Shown here: positions 9,111 to 19,019 of the stretch, in pieces
Position numbering within the stretch: position 1 is the first letter of the stretch
How the letters are laid out: every line of letters begins with the position of its first letter
Assembly: GCF_000272005.1 (NCBI RefSeq)
Contig: NZ_AKKU01000012.1
Location: 62,001 to 126,000 of the forward strand
Length of the DNA: 64,000 nucleotides
Origin: Alishewanella agri BL06
GTDB lineage: Bacteria; Pseudomonadota; Gammaproteobacteria; Enterobacterales; Alteromonadaceae
Reading direction: 5' to 3'
The notes under the pieces: generated by a model
Told to the model about the DNA's origin: nothing
The model's input: only the letters and a program-made list of their open reading frames with translations
The model's database searches: none
Position numbers and translations under genes: made by a program

Positions 9111-9199
9111 CTCTACTCCCGGGGTCAGTTGTGCTAAGATCGGCTCATTGTAGCGAAAAACACTGCCTTGCGAAAAAAGTAGCGAAAAAAGATTACGAC

Positions 9200-10039
9200 A
9201 TGACAAAAAGCCATTCCGACGTTCTGGCCGAGCTCAGTCTTGGTAAAATCACTGACTATGTCGATCAATACGACGCCACCCTGTTACAGGCGGTGCCGCG
9301 CAGCCTCGGACGCGAAGCCATCGGTCTTGGTCAGCAACTGCCTTTTGTCGGGCAGGATATCTGGCATGGTTACGAGTTGTCCTGGCTTAACAGCAAAGGT
9401 AAGCCCCAGGTTGCACTGGCCACCTTTGTGGTGCCTTACGATTCGCCAAACCTGATTGAATCCAAGTCATTTAAGCTCTATTTAAACAGCTTTAACCAAA
9501 GCCGCTTTGCTGATGTCGGCCAGGTTTATCAAACCATGCAACGCGACCTGTCGGCCTGTGCCGGCGGCAATGTTAAGGTCAGCCTGCATAATGTCAGCGA
9601 AATTATGACCTTCCAGCCAACCTGGATCCCCGGCATTTGTCTGGATGAACTGGATATCGAAGTTGACCAATATCAGTATCAAGCCTCGTTACTGCAATTG
9701 GATCCGGCTCGTGGTCAGGTCGATGAGAAATTGCACTCGCATTTACTTAAATCGAACTGTCTGATCACCTCGCAACCAGACTGGGCCAGTGTCTTTATTC
9801 ATTACCGCGGTACCGCCCTGTCACATGAAGCGCTATTGAAGTATCTGATTAGCTTTCGCAGCCATAACGAATTTCATGAGCAATGTGTAGAGCGCATTTA
9901 TAACGATATCTGGCAACTGGCAAAACCGGATTTTCTGGCGGTGTATGCCCGTTACACCCGTCGCGGCGGCCTGGATATTAATCCGCTGCGTAGCAGTGAG
10001 CCTTACAGCCCGCCGAATATTCGCTTAAGCCGGCAATAA
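9200..10039 (+). CDS. queF: NADPH-dependent 7-cyano-7-deazaguanine reductase QueF
   Basis: I choose ATG 9200 (MTKSHSDVLAELSLGK), which gives 279 residues, the size of the long YqfE-type QueF proteins; the frame extends to 9086 but that part overlaps syd. QueF reduces preQ0 to preQ1 in queuosine synthesis. The conserved PYDSPNLIESKSFKLYLNSFNQ block, with the ES(K/Q)S substrate motif, is present, and the catalytic Cys lies in the C-terminal half near LKSNCLITSQPDW. A terminator follows. Confidence 0.94.
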   Translation: MTKSHSDVLAELSLGKITDYVDQYDATLLQAVPRSLGREAIGLGQQLPFVGQDIWHGYELSWLNSKGKPQVALATFVVPYDSPNLIESKSFKLYLNSFNQSRFADVGQVYQTMQRDLSACAGGNVKVSLHNVSEIMTFQPTWIPGICLDELDIEVDQYQYQASLLQLDPARGQVDEKLHSHLLKSNCLITSQPDWASVFIHYRGTALSHEALLKYLISFRSHNEFHEQCVERIYNDIWQLAKPDFLAVYARYTRRGGLDINPLRSSEPYSPPNIRLSRQ

Positions 10040-10070
10040 GACGTAACACACCTTGTAACCTTTCCAGACA

Positions 10071-10096
10071 AAGCACCTTTTGCAGGTGCTTTTTCG
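10071..10096 (+). terminator. intrinsic terminator of queF
   Basis: An AAGCACCT / AGGTGCTT stem with a five-base loop is followed by TTTTC, 31 bp after the queF stop. Confidence 0.8.
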
Positions 10097-10190
10097 TTGC
10101 TTTAAGCAGAAAAGCCGCAAAACATACGGCAAATTCTGAAACAACAACAGTAAACTTTCAGCAGCACTTTCATTTTTGCGGTTTTTTTGG

Positions 10191-10356
10191 TCTAATAGCC
10201 GCGCCTGATCCCAACAGGCGCTGACTAACACGGAAGCCTAAAAATGTTACACCTGACCTCTGACGAAGAAACGAGCTGGTTACCCTACTATTTAACTAAA
10301 TAAACCGGCTCCAACCCTACTACAAAAGTACTAAAGCGGGCTTAGGCCCGCTTTTT
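10191..10356 (+). ncRNA. candidate small transcription unit with a 19-codon ORF
   Basis: Between two terminators lies a possible -10 box (TCTAAT, 10191-10196), a perfect 7-bp hairpin GCGCCTG/CAGGCGC (10201-10221), and an ORF at 10244-10303 that starts with ATG behind GGAAG at 7 bp and encodes MLHLTSDEETSWLPYYLTK. A GCGGGC/GCCCGC terminator with a T-run follows at 10333-10357. It could be a small protein gene, a small RNA, or a leader for the GGDEF gene. No -35 is convincing. Confidence 0.4.
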
Positions 10357-10357
10357 C
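10333..10357 (+). terminator. intrinsic terminator before the GGDEF gene
   Basis: The stem GCGGGC (10336-10341) / GCCCGC (10346-10351) with loop TTAG is followed by TTTTTCT. It separates the small unit at 10191-10303 from the diguanylate cyclase gene. Confidence 0.8.
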
Positions 10358-10447
10358 TATCTGTATTTTTACTATTTCAACTATCTCCCCGGCGCTTTCT
10401 GGAGATATACTTGAAAAATAAGCAGATGCAGCAAAGCGCACAGCGGG

Positions 10448-11995
10448 GTGATGTTATTGCAACCAGATCTGAAACAACAACTCAGTGACGCCATCAGTGC
10501 CCGCAAAGCACTGGAGCATACCTACGAGCGGCAATTTAAGCTGCTGGGCCAGTTTGTACAGCGCTTATCCTTTCTGTGTAAGGGAGTGGATCTCGAACTC
10601 GACAACCGCCTGGCCAAGCTCAGAACCGAGTTGGCCAGAAGTACAGATTTGGAAAAACTGCTGCCATTTGTCGAAGAGACCTCAGAGCACATCCGGCTAC
10701 TGGAGCAGCGTCAGCAGTATAATATCAAACAAGCGCAAAACGAGTTAACTCAGGCCGGCCGCCTGTTACAACGTCAGCGCGGGCTGCCCGATCAATTGCG
10801 GCGAGACCTGCGTGAGTTGCTGAGTCAGGTGGAGCAACCCGCTGGTACTTTGCAGGCCTTTCTGCCTCATTTGAGTCAACTCACTCAGTTGTATCAGTTG
10901 GCATTAAAAGCCGGTAAGCAACTAGAGCAGCCAGATAGCGATGATGAGCGCTACGCTCATATCTGCCGCCAGATTACGCTTGAACTCACCAATTTGCTGA
11001 GCGAATTATCCTTTAGTGGCAAAAGCGCCAGCGAAGTCGAGCAAATTAAGAGCAGTTTACTGGGTAATTTATCGATTGAAGCCCTGCTCGATGCCTGTTT
11101 AAGTACTATCAGTATTATTGTACGCGGTATTAATGAAGAGCGACTCTCGGCCGAGAGCTTTTTACTGCGTTTAAATGAAGCGTTGACCAGTGTGCAGCTG
11201 GCGGTAGAAAGTACCTTACATGACTCGGGCCGGCTGGCCAACAAACTGCTGTCGCTGAACAAAAAAATTGAGGCGCAAATCGATCATCTGGGACAGCAAA
11301 GTGAACAGGCCGAATCACTGGAGCAATTAAAACTGCTGGTGATTTCCAAGATGTCAGAGCTCACGCAAACCTTGCGTGAAAAAGATCAGGTTGAGCAACA
11401 ACAACGTACGCAAATTAAACAGGTGTTGTCATCGCTGGAGAGTCAGGTCAAAGAATTAGAACTGGAAGCCAAAAGCTTTCGAGACCGTTTAGCCGAACAA
11501 AACTTCCGCAGCCTGCGTGATAGTTTAACCGAGATCCCCAACCGGGCAGCCTATGACGAGCGCTTGCAGCTGGAATTTAAACGCTGGCAACGTTTTAGCT
11601 CGCCGCTGTGTATCGTGCTGGCCGATGTCGATCACTTTAAAACCATCAATGATAACTATGGCCACAGCGCCGGCGATAAAACCTTGCGGATTATTGCTAA
11701 AACCTTGCAACAGTCACTGCGGCAAACCGACTTTATCGCCCGCTACGGCGGCGAAGAGTTTGTGATCCTGCTGCCAGACTCAGAACTGATGCAGCTGCTG
11801 GACCCGCTTAATCAGCTGCGGGAGAAGGTAAAAAATATCCCGTTCAAATTTAAAAACAAAAAGGTGACGATCACCATTTCGCTTGGCGCAACCCAGCTCA
11901 AGGCGGGCGACACCATCCAACAAGCCTTTGAACGGGCTGACGAAGCCCTTTATCAGGCGAAAAAAGCCGGCCGGGATCAGCTTGCAATCCGCTGA
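10448..11995 (+). CDS. diguanylate cyclase with long helical N-terminal region
   Basis: 515 residues. The C-terminal third is a GGDEF domain with active-site motif GGEEF at about residues 434-438, so it is predicted to make c-di-GMP from GTP. An RQTD inhibitory (RxxD) site lies five residues before it, suggesting product feedback. The first 320 residues have no recognised sensor; they are strongly helical with many Glu/Gln heptads and a coiled coil leading into the cyclase. No signal peptide or membrane segment is visible, so it should be cytoplasmic. GTG 10448 or ATG 10451 may be the start. Confidence 0.9.
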   Translation: MMLLQPDLKQQLSDAISARKALEHTYERQFKLLGQFVQRLSFLCKGVDLELDNRLAKLRTELARSTDLEKLLPFVEETSEHIRLLEQRQQYNIKQAQNELTQAGRLLQRQRGLPDQLRRDLRELLSQVEQPAGTLQAFLPHLSQLTQLYQLALKAGKQLEQPDSDDERYAHICRQITLELTNLLSELSFSGKSASEVEQIKSSLLGNLSIEALLDACLSTISIIVRGINEERLSAESFLLRLNEALTSVQLAVESTLHDSGRLANKLLSLNKKIEAQIDHLGQQSEQAESLEQLKLLVISKMSELTQTLREKDQVEQQQRTQIKQVLSSLESQVKELELEAKSFRDRLAEQNFRSLRDSLTEIPNRAAYDERLQLEFKRWQRFSSPLCIVLADVDHFKTINDNYGHSAGDKTLRIIAKTLQQSLRQTDFIARYGGEEFVILLPDSELMQLLDPLNQLREKVKNIPFKFKNKKVTITISLGATQLKAGDTIQQAFERADEALYQAKKAGRDQLAIR

Positions 11996-12024
11996 ATCAG
12001 GCCACGCAAAACAGGAGTAGAGCG

Positions 12025-13383
12025 ATGCAAGTGCATCTTAACCCTTTGGGTGCCATGGATTTACTGTCACAACTTGAAGTCGAGCGTCTGCAACAAAATA
12101 CCGAGCAGGCCACCTTTCAGTTATTCCGCAATTGCGCGCTGGCCGTGCTCAACGTGGGCAGCCAGACCGATAGCTCAGCTGAAATTTATGAACAATATCA
12201 GGATTTCAGCATTAATCTGCTAAGCCGCGAACGCGGCATTAAAATAGAATTGAATAACCCACCGCAAAGCGCCTTTGTCGACGGCCAGATTATTAAAGGT
12301 ATTCATGAACACTTATTCGCGGTACTGCGCGATATTCTGTTTTACCATACCCGTCACATTGCCTCGGCTAACCCGCTGGATTTAACCAACTCAACCCATC
12401 TGACGCATACGGTGTTTGATATTCTACGCAACGCCCGCGCTATCGATGCTACCTGCGAACCCAATATGATTGTGTGCTGGGGTGGGCATTCGATTAAAGA
12501 AGTCGAATACGACTACACCAAAGAGGTGGGTTACCAATTAGGTCTGCGCGGCCTGAATATCTGTACCGGCTGCGGCCCCGGCGCCATGAAAGGCCCGATG
12601 AAAGGCGCAACCATTGGCCACAGTAAGCAACGGATCCGAAATGGCCGCTATCTGGGTTTAACCGAGCCCAGCATTATTGCCGCTGAGCCACCGAACCCCA
12701 TTGTCAATGAACTGGTGATCCTGCCAGATATTGAAAAGCGCTTAGAGGCGTTTGTCCGGGTGGCGCATGGCATTATTATTTTCCCGGGCGGCGTAGGCAC
12801 TGCTGAAGAGTTGCTATACCTGCTGGGAATTATGCTGGACCAACAAAATAATGCGCAGCGCTTACCGGTTATCTTAACCGGCCCGGCCAGCAGCGCAGCC
12901 TACTTTACTGAAATTGCTCACTTTATTGAGCAAACCCTCGGCAAAGCGGCGCTGGACCTGTTTGAAATTGTTATCGATGATCCGGTTGCTGTTGCGCGCA
13001 AGCTGAAAGCCGGTTGTCAGGAAGTTCGCAGCTACCGCAAAACTGTCGGTGATGCTTATCACTTTAACTGGACCCTAACCATCCAGCCGGAATTTCAGCA
13101 GCCCTTTATCCCGAATCACCAGAATATGGCCGCACTGGACTTGCACCTGGATCAGGATAAAGCCAGACTGGCCGCTAACTTGCGACGCGCCTTCTCCGGT
13201 ATCGTGGCGGGTAACGTCAAAGATGAAGGGATCCGAGCCATTCGCCAACATGGACCCTTTGTACTAAGTGGTGAACCGCGATTAATGCAAATGATGGATA
13301 AATTACTGCAGGCCTTCGTCGAGCAAGGCAGAATGAAGCTGCCGGGCAGCAAATACGAACCCTGTTACCGGATTGAACGCTAA
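12025..13383 (+). CDS. ppnN: pyrimidine/purine nucleotide 5'-monophosphate nucleosidase PpnN
   Basis: 452 residues, close to the 454 of E. coli PpnN (YgdH). The LOG-like domain motifs are present: [15 protein letters not shown] near residue 187 and [20 protein letters not shown] near residue 253. The enzyme cleaves nucleoside monophosphates to base and ribose 5-phosphate and in E. coli is activated by (p)ppGpp. It abuts xni: its stop ends at 13383 and xni starts at 13384, so they form one unit. Confidence 0.94.
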   Translation: MQVHLNPLGAMDLLSQLEVERLQQNTEQATFQLFRNCALAVLNVGSQTDSSAEIYEQYQDFSINLLSRERGIKIELNNPPQSAFVDGQIIKGIHEHLFAVLRDILFYHTRHIASANPLDLTNSTHLTHTVFDILRNARAIDATCEPNMIVCWGGHSIKEVEYDYTKEVGYQLGLRGLNICTGCGPGAMKGPMKGATIGHSKQRIRNGRYLGLTEPSIIAAEPPNPIVNELVILPDIEKRLEAFVRVAHGIIIFPGGVGTAEELLYLLGIMLDQQNNAQRLPVILTGPASSAAYFTEIAHFIEQTLGKAALDLFEIVIDDPVAVARKLKAGCQEVRSYRKTVGDAYHFNWTLTIQPEFQQPFIPNHQNMAALDLHLDQDKARLAANLRRAFSGIVAGNVKDEGIRAIRQHGPFVLSGEPRLMQMMDKLLQAFVEQGRMKLPGSKYEPCYRIER

Positions 13384-14193
13384 ATGGCACGGGTAGTTCT
13401 GATTGATGCGTTAAACCTGATCCGCCGCCTCTATGCGGTGCAGGAGCGGCCGTATCTGCCGCTGGCAGACGACATCGCAGAAACTACCCGGCAACAAATT
13501 ATCAGTAATACCCGTCAGGTACTGGCACAGGCATTAAAACGCTTACAGCAGGAGCTGCAACCCAGCCATGCGTTGCTGGTCTTTGATGGTGGCCACAGTG
13601 TCTGGCGCCAACAGTTATGCCCGCTTTACAAAGCAAACCGCAAGCCGATGCCGGCGATCCTGGCCGAGGCTCTGCCAACGCTGATTACCGACACCGAGCA
13701 ACTGGGGATCCGCTGTTTTATGCAGGCGGAATACGAAGCCGATGATGTCATTGCCACCATCGCCAATAAGGTCCGCATACATCAACAAGACGCCATTGTT
13801 GTCTCAACTGACAAAGGTTATCTGCCGCTGCTGCCGCAAGGGGTGCAAATTTATGATGCCTTTGCCCGGCATTTTCTTGACACTGACTATGTGAAACAGA
13901 AGTTTGGTGTCGCGCCGGAGCAACTGCTCAGCTGGTGGGCGCTGGTTGGGGATAGTACTAACAATATTCCCGGCGTAACCGGCGTTGGCCCGAAAAGTGC
14001 TGAAGAATTAATGCAACTGGGTGCCAGTTTAAATCAGGCGTTACAGCATCCGGATTGCCCGAAAAAATTACGCCAGAAAATTTTGGAACAAAAGCAAGAT
14101 ATTCTGGTTTATATTCAGGTATTAGCATTACAAACCAATCTGGAACTGGGGCTAAATTTGCAAGATATCCGACTGCCGGAGCAAGAGGCATGA
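13384..14193 (+). CDS. xni: flap endonuclease Xni
   Basis: 269 residues of the 5'-3' exonuclease/FEN family without a polymerase domain, as in Xni (ExoIX). Visible motifs are the N-terminal VLIDALNLIRR, the metal-binding EYEADDVIATIA and STDKGYLPLL segments, and the helix-hairpin-helix IPGVTGVGPKSAEELM. It probably trims branched DNA during repair or replication. It directly follows ppnN, and its TGA overlaps the ATG of the next gene. Confidence 0.92.
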   Translation: MARVVLIDALNLIRRLYAVQERPYLPLADDIAETTRQQIISNTRQVLAQALKRLQQELQPSHALLVFDGGHSVWRQQLCPLYKANRKPMPAILAEALPTLITDTEQLGIRCFMQAEYEADDVIATIANKVRIHQQDAIVVSTDKGYLPLLPQGVQIYDAFARHFLDTDYVKQKFGVAPEQLLSWWALVGDSTNNIPGVTGVGPKSAEELMQLGASLNQALQHPDCPKKLRQKILEQKQDILVYIQVLALQTNLELGLNLQDIRLPEQEA

Positions 14194-14597
14194 ACAAATA
14201 CAAAATTCTGATCCTGTTTCTGGCTGGCATTGTTGCCTACTTCCTGATTACCTTTTTGGTGTTACGGTTTTACCCGGATGATCCGGCACAGATGGCCTGG
14301 ATGGATCGCGAAGCCTTTAATGCCCGCTATATCGCCCGCCTGAATACCGACGGCAGCATTAAACAAGAATATCTGATCGGCCGGCTTGGCAGTCCCGACA
14401 TTACAGAAGCCTTCCAGCATCAGGATCAGGTTTACCAACTACTCTACTACCGCACCCATCGCAAGGCCGCAGATGGCATTACCACGACCGATGAGTGTAC
14501 CGCCCTGCTCTTTATCGACCGTCGGTTAACCGCCTCCGGCGATGACGCAGTGCAGCAATATCAGGCAGTACAGTCTGATGTCAGCCGTCTCCGTTAG
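14190..14597 (+). CDS. DUF3192 family membrane-anchored protein (second copy)
   Basis: The start ATG 14190 overlaps the xni stop as ATGA, giving 135 residues. One membrane helix (about residues 5-25) is followed by the DUF3192 domain: EYLIGRLGSPDITEAFQHQD and YYRTHRKAADGITTTDECTA. The paralogue at 6950-7324 is a lipoprotein with the same domain. Coupling to xni suggests co-expression and does not by itself indicate a DNA role. Confidence 0.82.
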   Translation: MNKYKILILFLAGIVAYFLITFLVLRFYPDDPAQMAWMDREAFNARYIARLNTDGSIKQEYLIGRLGSPDITEAFQHQDQVYQLLYYRTHRKAADGITTTDECTALLFIDRRLTASGDDAVQQYQAVQSDVSRLR

Positions 14598-16218
14598 CTG
14601 GTTAAGGTGCTATCAACAGCTGCAACGACTGGCCCAGCAGCTGCAACTCGCCCAGGATAGCGACCAACTGCACAGCTGTATTCGTTTAGCCAGCGAGTTG
14701 AATAATGAGCTACAACAAGTTTTTGAACTGCAGGCTGGCGCTGCCGTTGCCCAATTAGCCATTTTACCGGCCGATTTAGCACTGGGCCCGGCCCAAGCCC
14801 TGAAAAGCTGGGTATTACTGGCATTGTGGAGCCGACTTAAACATTGGCCGGCGGCAAGACGTGATGCCTTAGCGGTATCGGCCTTAATGGCAGCCTGTAG
14901 CGAAGAGAAAGACAAGGCGCCGGCGGCACTGCGTTTAGCCAGCAAACTAAAAAAACTCCAGGTTGGCGGCCTGACCACGAATTTGTTAGCGGGCAGTTTT
15001 CATCAGCTACAACAACGCCGTCCCTGGCAGGTGCATCACGATAGCCCGCTTCTGACATTAGCATTACAACTGGGTCAACAGCTGCAGCCGCAACGACAAA
15101 AAGCGCAGGCACTGGACCAGGTCATCAGCCAAACCCTGATCCAGACTACCGATGAAGCCGTGTTGGCCGAGCTGAATCAATTGGCACAACTCGCACCCCA
15201 CCTCTACTGGTGCGGTCGGTTGGCACAGGACACCGTAGGACGCTGCTGGGTGATCTGTCAGTTGGAAGTCACGGACTGTTTGGTGCTGCAATACTGGCCG
15301 GAGCAGCAACGGTTCGCGACCGAAGCACATAAACTGGCGAAACAAGATTTACAACTACTGGCCCCCAGCGTAATGGTGCCGCAACATTGGCTGGATCGCA
15401 TTCAAATACCGGTGCTGAGCTCCCGCCCGCTACCCACCCCTAAAGGGTTATTGGAGCATTCAGTATTACAAAAGCTGGATTATCAGGATCTGGATGCGCA
15501 GGTCAAGCTGCTGGAGAGACAACCGCTGCTGGCACAATACTTGTTAGATAACGCCAGCACCAGTAATCGTAAACAAACCCTGGTTAACCGCTTACGTCAT
15601 GCGTTGGCAATGTTTGGCCAGGATCAATTACCGTTAGCGGTTGCCAGAGCAGAGTTACTGCAATATTTACAGCGGCAGGCCTTTAATCAACACGCTTTTT
15701 TACTGGCACTACAAGACCTTTTTCGCCACAGTCTGTTGCTGCTGGGCCGGTATCTTTCGCCAGCGCTCAGCCCGCAACAAGCCGGTGTCATTGCCGCTTG
15801 TTGTAGTGCCCCATTCTGGCATCACCCCAGCATTTCTGCTGTACCCATTAGCCGCAGCACTAACCAGGGCTGGTTGCTGCCCGAGCTGGCACAACAGTAT
15901 TTACTTGAGCCGGTGCGCAGCCAGCGCCTGAGCGCCGCCTTGCTGCAACATTACCAATTAGCGCACTGGGCCGAAGCCGTGCTGTGTCAGTATGTGTCCA
16001 TAGACCATAGAAACATTAGCTTACGGGAACAACATGGGCTTTGGTTGCGACTCTGCTGGCAACTGAGTTTTAGTATTTTGCGTTATCCTCAGGCTCAGGC
16101 CAGCAGTAGCAGCCTGTTGCAAAGCCTAAGCCCGGTTCTGAATTTACCACAACAGAGTCTGGAACTGTGGCAACAGCAGTTAATTGCTGCCGCCAGCCCC
16201 GTCTGCCCACTCGATTAA
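14578..16218 (+). CDS. HDOD-like protein, large, Leu/Gln-rich
   Basis: I prefer ATG 14578 (MSAVSVSWLRCYQQLQRLAQ), which overlaps the DUF3192 gene by 20 bp; the frame extends to 14542. The 546-residue protein is very rich in Leu, Gln and Ala. A stretch near residues 305-420 (LLERQPLLAQYLLDNAS, then VNRLRHALAMFGQDQLPLAV) follows the HDOD pattern of helices and the conserved AL..FG turn, but metal-binding HD residues are not seen. HDOD proteins are usually signalling adaptors. Assignment is by pattern only. Confidence 0.55.
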   Translation: MSAVSVSWLRCYQQLQRLAQQLQLAQDSDQLHSCIRLASELNNELQQVFELQAGAAVAQLAILPADLALGPAQALKSWVLLALWSRLKHWPAARRDALAVSALMAACSEEKDKAPAALRLASKLKKLQVGGLTTNLLAGSFHQLQQRRPWQVHHDSPLLTLALQLGQQLQPQRQKAQALDQVISQTLIQTTDEAVLAELNQLAQLAPHLYWCGRLAQDTVGRCWVICQLEVTDCLVLQYWPEQQRFATEAHKLAKQDLQLLAPSVMVPQHWLDRIQIPVLSSRPLPTPKGLLEHSVLQKLDYQDLDAQVKLLERQPLLAQYLLDNASTSNRKQTLVNRLRHALAMFGQDQLPLAVARAELLQYLQRQAFNQHAFLLALQDLFRHSLLLLGRYLSPALSPQQAGVIAACCSAPFWHHPSISAVPISRSTNQGWLLPELAQQYLLEPVRSQRLSAALLQHYQLAHWAEAVLCQYVSIDHRNISLREQHGLWLRLCWQLSFSILRYPQAQASSSSLLQSLSPVLNLPQQSLELWQQQLIAAASPVCPLD

Positions 16219-16387
16219 GCCCTTAAGCTGGCAGTACTATTCAGCGTATTTATATTGCTTATCACGCTAAGCTCTGGGATGCGGGAACGGCAAACTGGTC
16301 TGTACATCGCATTTTTGCTATACTCACACCGTTTTCAGGCGCCGCGCCTGAGTATAAATTTCAAAAATATTTCAGCTAAGGATCCCC

Positions 16388-17395
16388 ATGAGCAAGCAAA
16401 CGATTACCGTCATCAAAGGTGACGGCATTGGTCCGAGTATTGTCGAAGCAGCCATTCAGGTGCTGGAGAAAGCCGGCTGTGATTTTAATTACGAATATGT
16501 TGATGCAGGCTTAACCGCGTTAGAAAAAACCGGTGAGTTACTGCCACAGGCTACGCTGGATGCCATTGCCCGCAATAAGATCACCTTAAAAGGCCCGTTA
16601 ACCACGCCAGTTGGCGAAGGTTTTACCTCAATCAACGTGACCTTACGCAAAAAATTTAACCTGTACGCCAACGTACGGCCGGTGATTTCCTTTAAAGGCA
16701 CCAAAGCCCGCTACGAAAATATCGACATTATCACCATCCGTGAAAATACCGAGGGTATGTACTCAGGTCACGGCCAGACCGTCTCTGAAGATGGTCAAAC
16801 CGCTATGGCCTCCAGTATCGTGACTAAAGAAGGGGCGCGGCGCATTGCCGAGTTTGCCTTTGAAACTGCGCGCCGTGAAAAACGCAAAAAAGTGACCATA
16901 GTGCACAAGGCGAATATCCTGAAATCGACTTCTGGTCTGTTCCTGAAAACCGCACGCGAAGTGGCACAGCAGTATCCGGATATCGAAGCTCAGGAAATGA
17001 TTGTCGATAATACCTGTATGCAGCTGGTGATGAACCCACAGCAGTTTGATGTGATTGTTACCACTAACCTGTTCGGCGATATTTTATCGGATCTGTGTGC
17101 CGGTTTAGTCGGCGGTTTAGGTATGGCACCGGGTGCTAATATTGGTAAAGACTGCGCTATCTTCGAAGCGGTACATGGCAGTGCGCCGGATATTGCCGGT
17201 AAAAACCTGGCCAACCCCAGCTCAGTGATCCTGGCATCAATTCAAATGCTGGAATACCTGGAAATGAAAGATAAAGCCGAGAAAATTCTGACCGCACTGC
17301 GTGATGTAATTGCCTCTGGCGATCGCACTACCCGCGATCTGGGCGGCAGCTTCGGTACCACCGACTTTACCCAGGCTGTATTAGAGCGGCTGTAA
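16388..17395 (+). CDS. NAD-dependent isocitrate dehydrogenase
   Basis: 335 residues of the isocitrate/isopropylmalate dehydrogenase family, shorter than the 416-residue NADP enzyme of E. coli. Substrate-binding motifs INVTLRKKFNLYANVRPV and NTEGMYSGHG and the metal-binding DILSDLCAGLVGG are present. The cofactor loop reads HGSAPDIAGKNLANP; the Asp-Ile pair is the signature of NAD rather than NADP preference. The upstream leader contains a perfect hairpin TCAGGCG/CGCCTGA (16335-16351) and a -10-like TATACT. It serves the TCA cycle. A terminator follows. Confidence 0.92.
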   Translation: MSKQTITVIKGDGIGPSIVEAAIQVLEKAGCDFNYEYVDAGLTALEKTGELLPQATLDAIARNKITLKGPLTTPVGEGFTSINVTLRKKFNLYANVRPVISFKGTKARYENIDIITIRENTEGMYSGHGQTVSEDGQTAMASSIVTKEGARRIAEFAFETARREKRKKVTIVHKANILKSTSGLFLKTAREVAQQYPDIEAQEMIVDNTCMQLVMNPQQFDVIVTTNLFGDILSDLCAGLVGGLGMAPGANIGKDCAIFEAVHGSAPDIAGKNLANPSSVILASIQMLEYLEMKDKAEKILTALRDVIASGDRTTRDLGGSFGTTDFTQAVLERL

Positions 17396-17428
17396 CAGCG
17401 CTTTGGCATTCAGACCTAAACTGCTAAC

Positions 17429-17456
17429 ATAGCCACCTCGAGTGGCTATTTTTTTG
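17429..17456 (+). terminator. intrinsic terminator after isocitrate dehydrogenase
   Basis: A perfect 8-bp stem ATAGCCAC/GTGGCTAT with loop CTCGA is followed by seven T residues. Confidence 0.9.
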
Positions 17457-17464
17457 GAACCCAA

Positions 17465-17689
17465 ATGACTCAGGCCAATAATCCGTTGCACGGCGTTACG
17501 CTGGAGCAAATTGTTACCGCGCTGGCCGCGCACTATGGCTGGGAGGGTTTAGCCCGGCAGATTGATATTAACTGCTTTAAAAAAGATCCGTCGGTAAAGA
17601 GCAGCCTGAAATTTTTACGTAAAACGCCCTGGGCACGCGAAAAAGTGGAAGCGTTGTTTATTGCCAGTAAACTGCCGCCTCGGGCTTAG
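17465..17689 (+). CDS. VF530/DUF2132 family small protein
   Basis: 74 residues. The pattern [40 protein letters not shown] and [17 protein letters not shown] is that of the VF530 (DUF2132) family, named from a Vibrio fischeri protein whose structure suggested DNA binding. ATG 17465 lies directly behind the preceding terminator, so promoter elements must overlap the terminator or the gene depends on read-through. Confidence 0.9.
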   Translation: MTQANNPLHGVTLEQIVTALAAHYGWEGLARQIDINCFKKDPSVKSSLKFLRKTPWAREKVEALFIASKLPPRA

Positions 17690-17768
17690 CACAACGCGCT
17701 GCGGCGAAGAACTACGGTAGTTTACTGCTGCAAAGGTGAACTCACTGGCCTGCCACTGTTCTGCCAGG

Positions 17769-18944
17769 CTAGTCCGCACTGTCTGCAAGCAAAATCGGCA
17801 ATATATGGTGTCGGCTTATCCGATGATGCGTGGCATTACCATATTTACTGTCATGTGCATTGAATAACAAAATGATCAACAGATCACGAGCCGGCACAAA
17901 CTGCAGCAAAGCCGTATAACCATAATCTGTGCTACCGCCCATCTGTACTATAGCTTCACCGTTGACTTCAAGCTTAGCAAAACTGCCAAGTAACCATCGC
18001 TCGTTCGCGGCGGAAAAAACCAAATTTGGCTGCTCTGGCGGCAATATTGCACCACTGTGCAGTGCCGCAAACCAGACTGCGAGATCCTCAACAGAGGTAA
18101 CCATGCCGCCGGCACCTAGCAGCGCCCAGGTTAAGGTTTTGTCATAAGTCGTCTGGCCTGCCTCATCGCCACCATAACCCCGTGCAAACTGCGCCCCGGC
18201 GAGCCGGCTATCCTGGTAAAAGCCGGTATGTTGCAGCTTTAAAGGTGTAAGTAAGTTGCTGTGGATATAATCCTGAAACGATTGTCCGCTGACTTTCTCA
18301 ACGATCGCGGCCAACAACGTATAAGCGGCATTGGAATACGCAATGGTCTCGCCCGGCTTTGCAATCAGCGGCATCGCTAAAATACGGCGTTCCGCTTCGG
18401 CCTTATCCATCACTTCAAAGTCAGACTCGTTATGAAAATTATCCAGGCCGCTGTCATGTGCCAGCAATTGTTTAATAGTAATAGTCTGCAATTCAGCAGG
18501 GGCAGTCGGATAAAAATCGCCAAGCGTCGCAGAAAGTTGTAAGCGATGATTGGCCGCCAGTTGCAGTACGGCCGCCGCGGTAAAGGTTTTGGCAATTGAC
18601 CCCATATCTGAGATCACCGTTGCCTGATTTAAAACGGTCTCGCTACGGTCTGCACAGCCATAGGCGCTTTGCAGCAGCACCTTATCGCCTTGCGCGACCC
18701 AAACCAGACCGTCAAAGGTGCCGGCAAGGTGTTCGCGCTGCAGCTCGGCGCCAAGCGCAGTAATAACGGGCTGGTTGGCATCAGCAATAGGCATGACATT
18801 GCGACAATCGGGCATGCTGCTACAGCCTGCTGACATAGCGACCAGCAGTAATGCTATGCTTCGGGATATGGCAACAACGCCAAGCCGGAGTGACAGAGTC
18901 TTATACTTGGCAAGCTCTATCCATTTACCCCAATACACTACCAC
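17769..18944 (-). CDS. serine hydrolase of the beta-lactamase class C family, lipoprotein
   Basis: About 391 residues from GTG 18944. The N-terminus has a signal ending in a lipobox-like SAGC, so it is probably an outer-membrane or periplasmic lipoprotein. The catalytic Ser-Lys motif is SIAK (in MGSIAKTFTAAAV), the second motif is YSN (AYSNAAYTLL), and a GGS motif (MGGSTDYGY) stands where KTG/HTG is expected. It lies beyond the last attC of the integron and is not flanked by attC on its left, so it is treated as chromosomal although it shares the cassette orientation. Substrate unknown. Confidence 0.85.
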   Translation of the reverse strand: MVVYWGKWIELAKYKTLSLRLGVVAISRSIALLLVAMSAGCSSMPDCRNVMPIADANQPVITALGAELQREHLAGTFDGLVWVAQGDKVLLQSAYGCADRSETVLNQATVISDMGSIAKTFTAAAVLQLAANHRLQLSATLGDFYPTAPAELQTITIKQLLAHDSGLDNFHNESDFEVMDKAEAERRILAMPLIAKPGETIAYSNAAYTLLAAIVEKVSGQSFQDYIHSNLLTPLKLQHTGFYQDSRLAGAQFARGYGGDEAGQTTYDKTLTWALLGAGGMVTSVEDLAVWFAALHSGAILPPEQPNLVFSAANERWLLGSFAKLEVNGEAIVQMGGSTDYGYTALLQFVPARDLLIILLFNAHDSKYGNATHHRISRHHILPILLADSAD

Positions 18945-19019
18945 CTATGTCCCCTTAACGTTTTGCATCGAAATTAGCTCTTTAGCACTTTCTTTGCAGG
19001 CTGAGTCACTATCAAATAA

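Noticed and set aside
9111..9206. N-terminal extension of syd
   Set aside because: GTG 9110 has a good ribosome site and gives the family length; the extension would overlap the queF promoter and start region.
14055..14189. N-terminal extension of the second DUF3192 gene inside xni
   Set aside because: The ATG at 14190 overlaps the xni stop and gives a membrane anchor at the N-terminus as expected.
17690..17768. Possible further attC left of the serine hydrolase
   Set aside because: No TAACG...TTGTTA pair with inverted symmetry is found, so the gene is not called a cassette.
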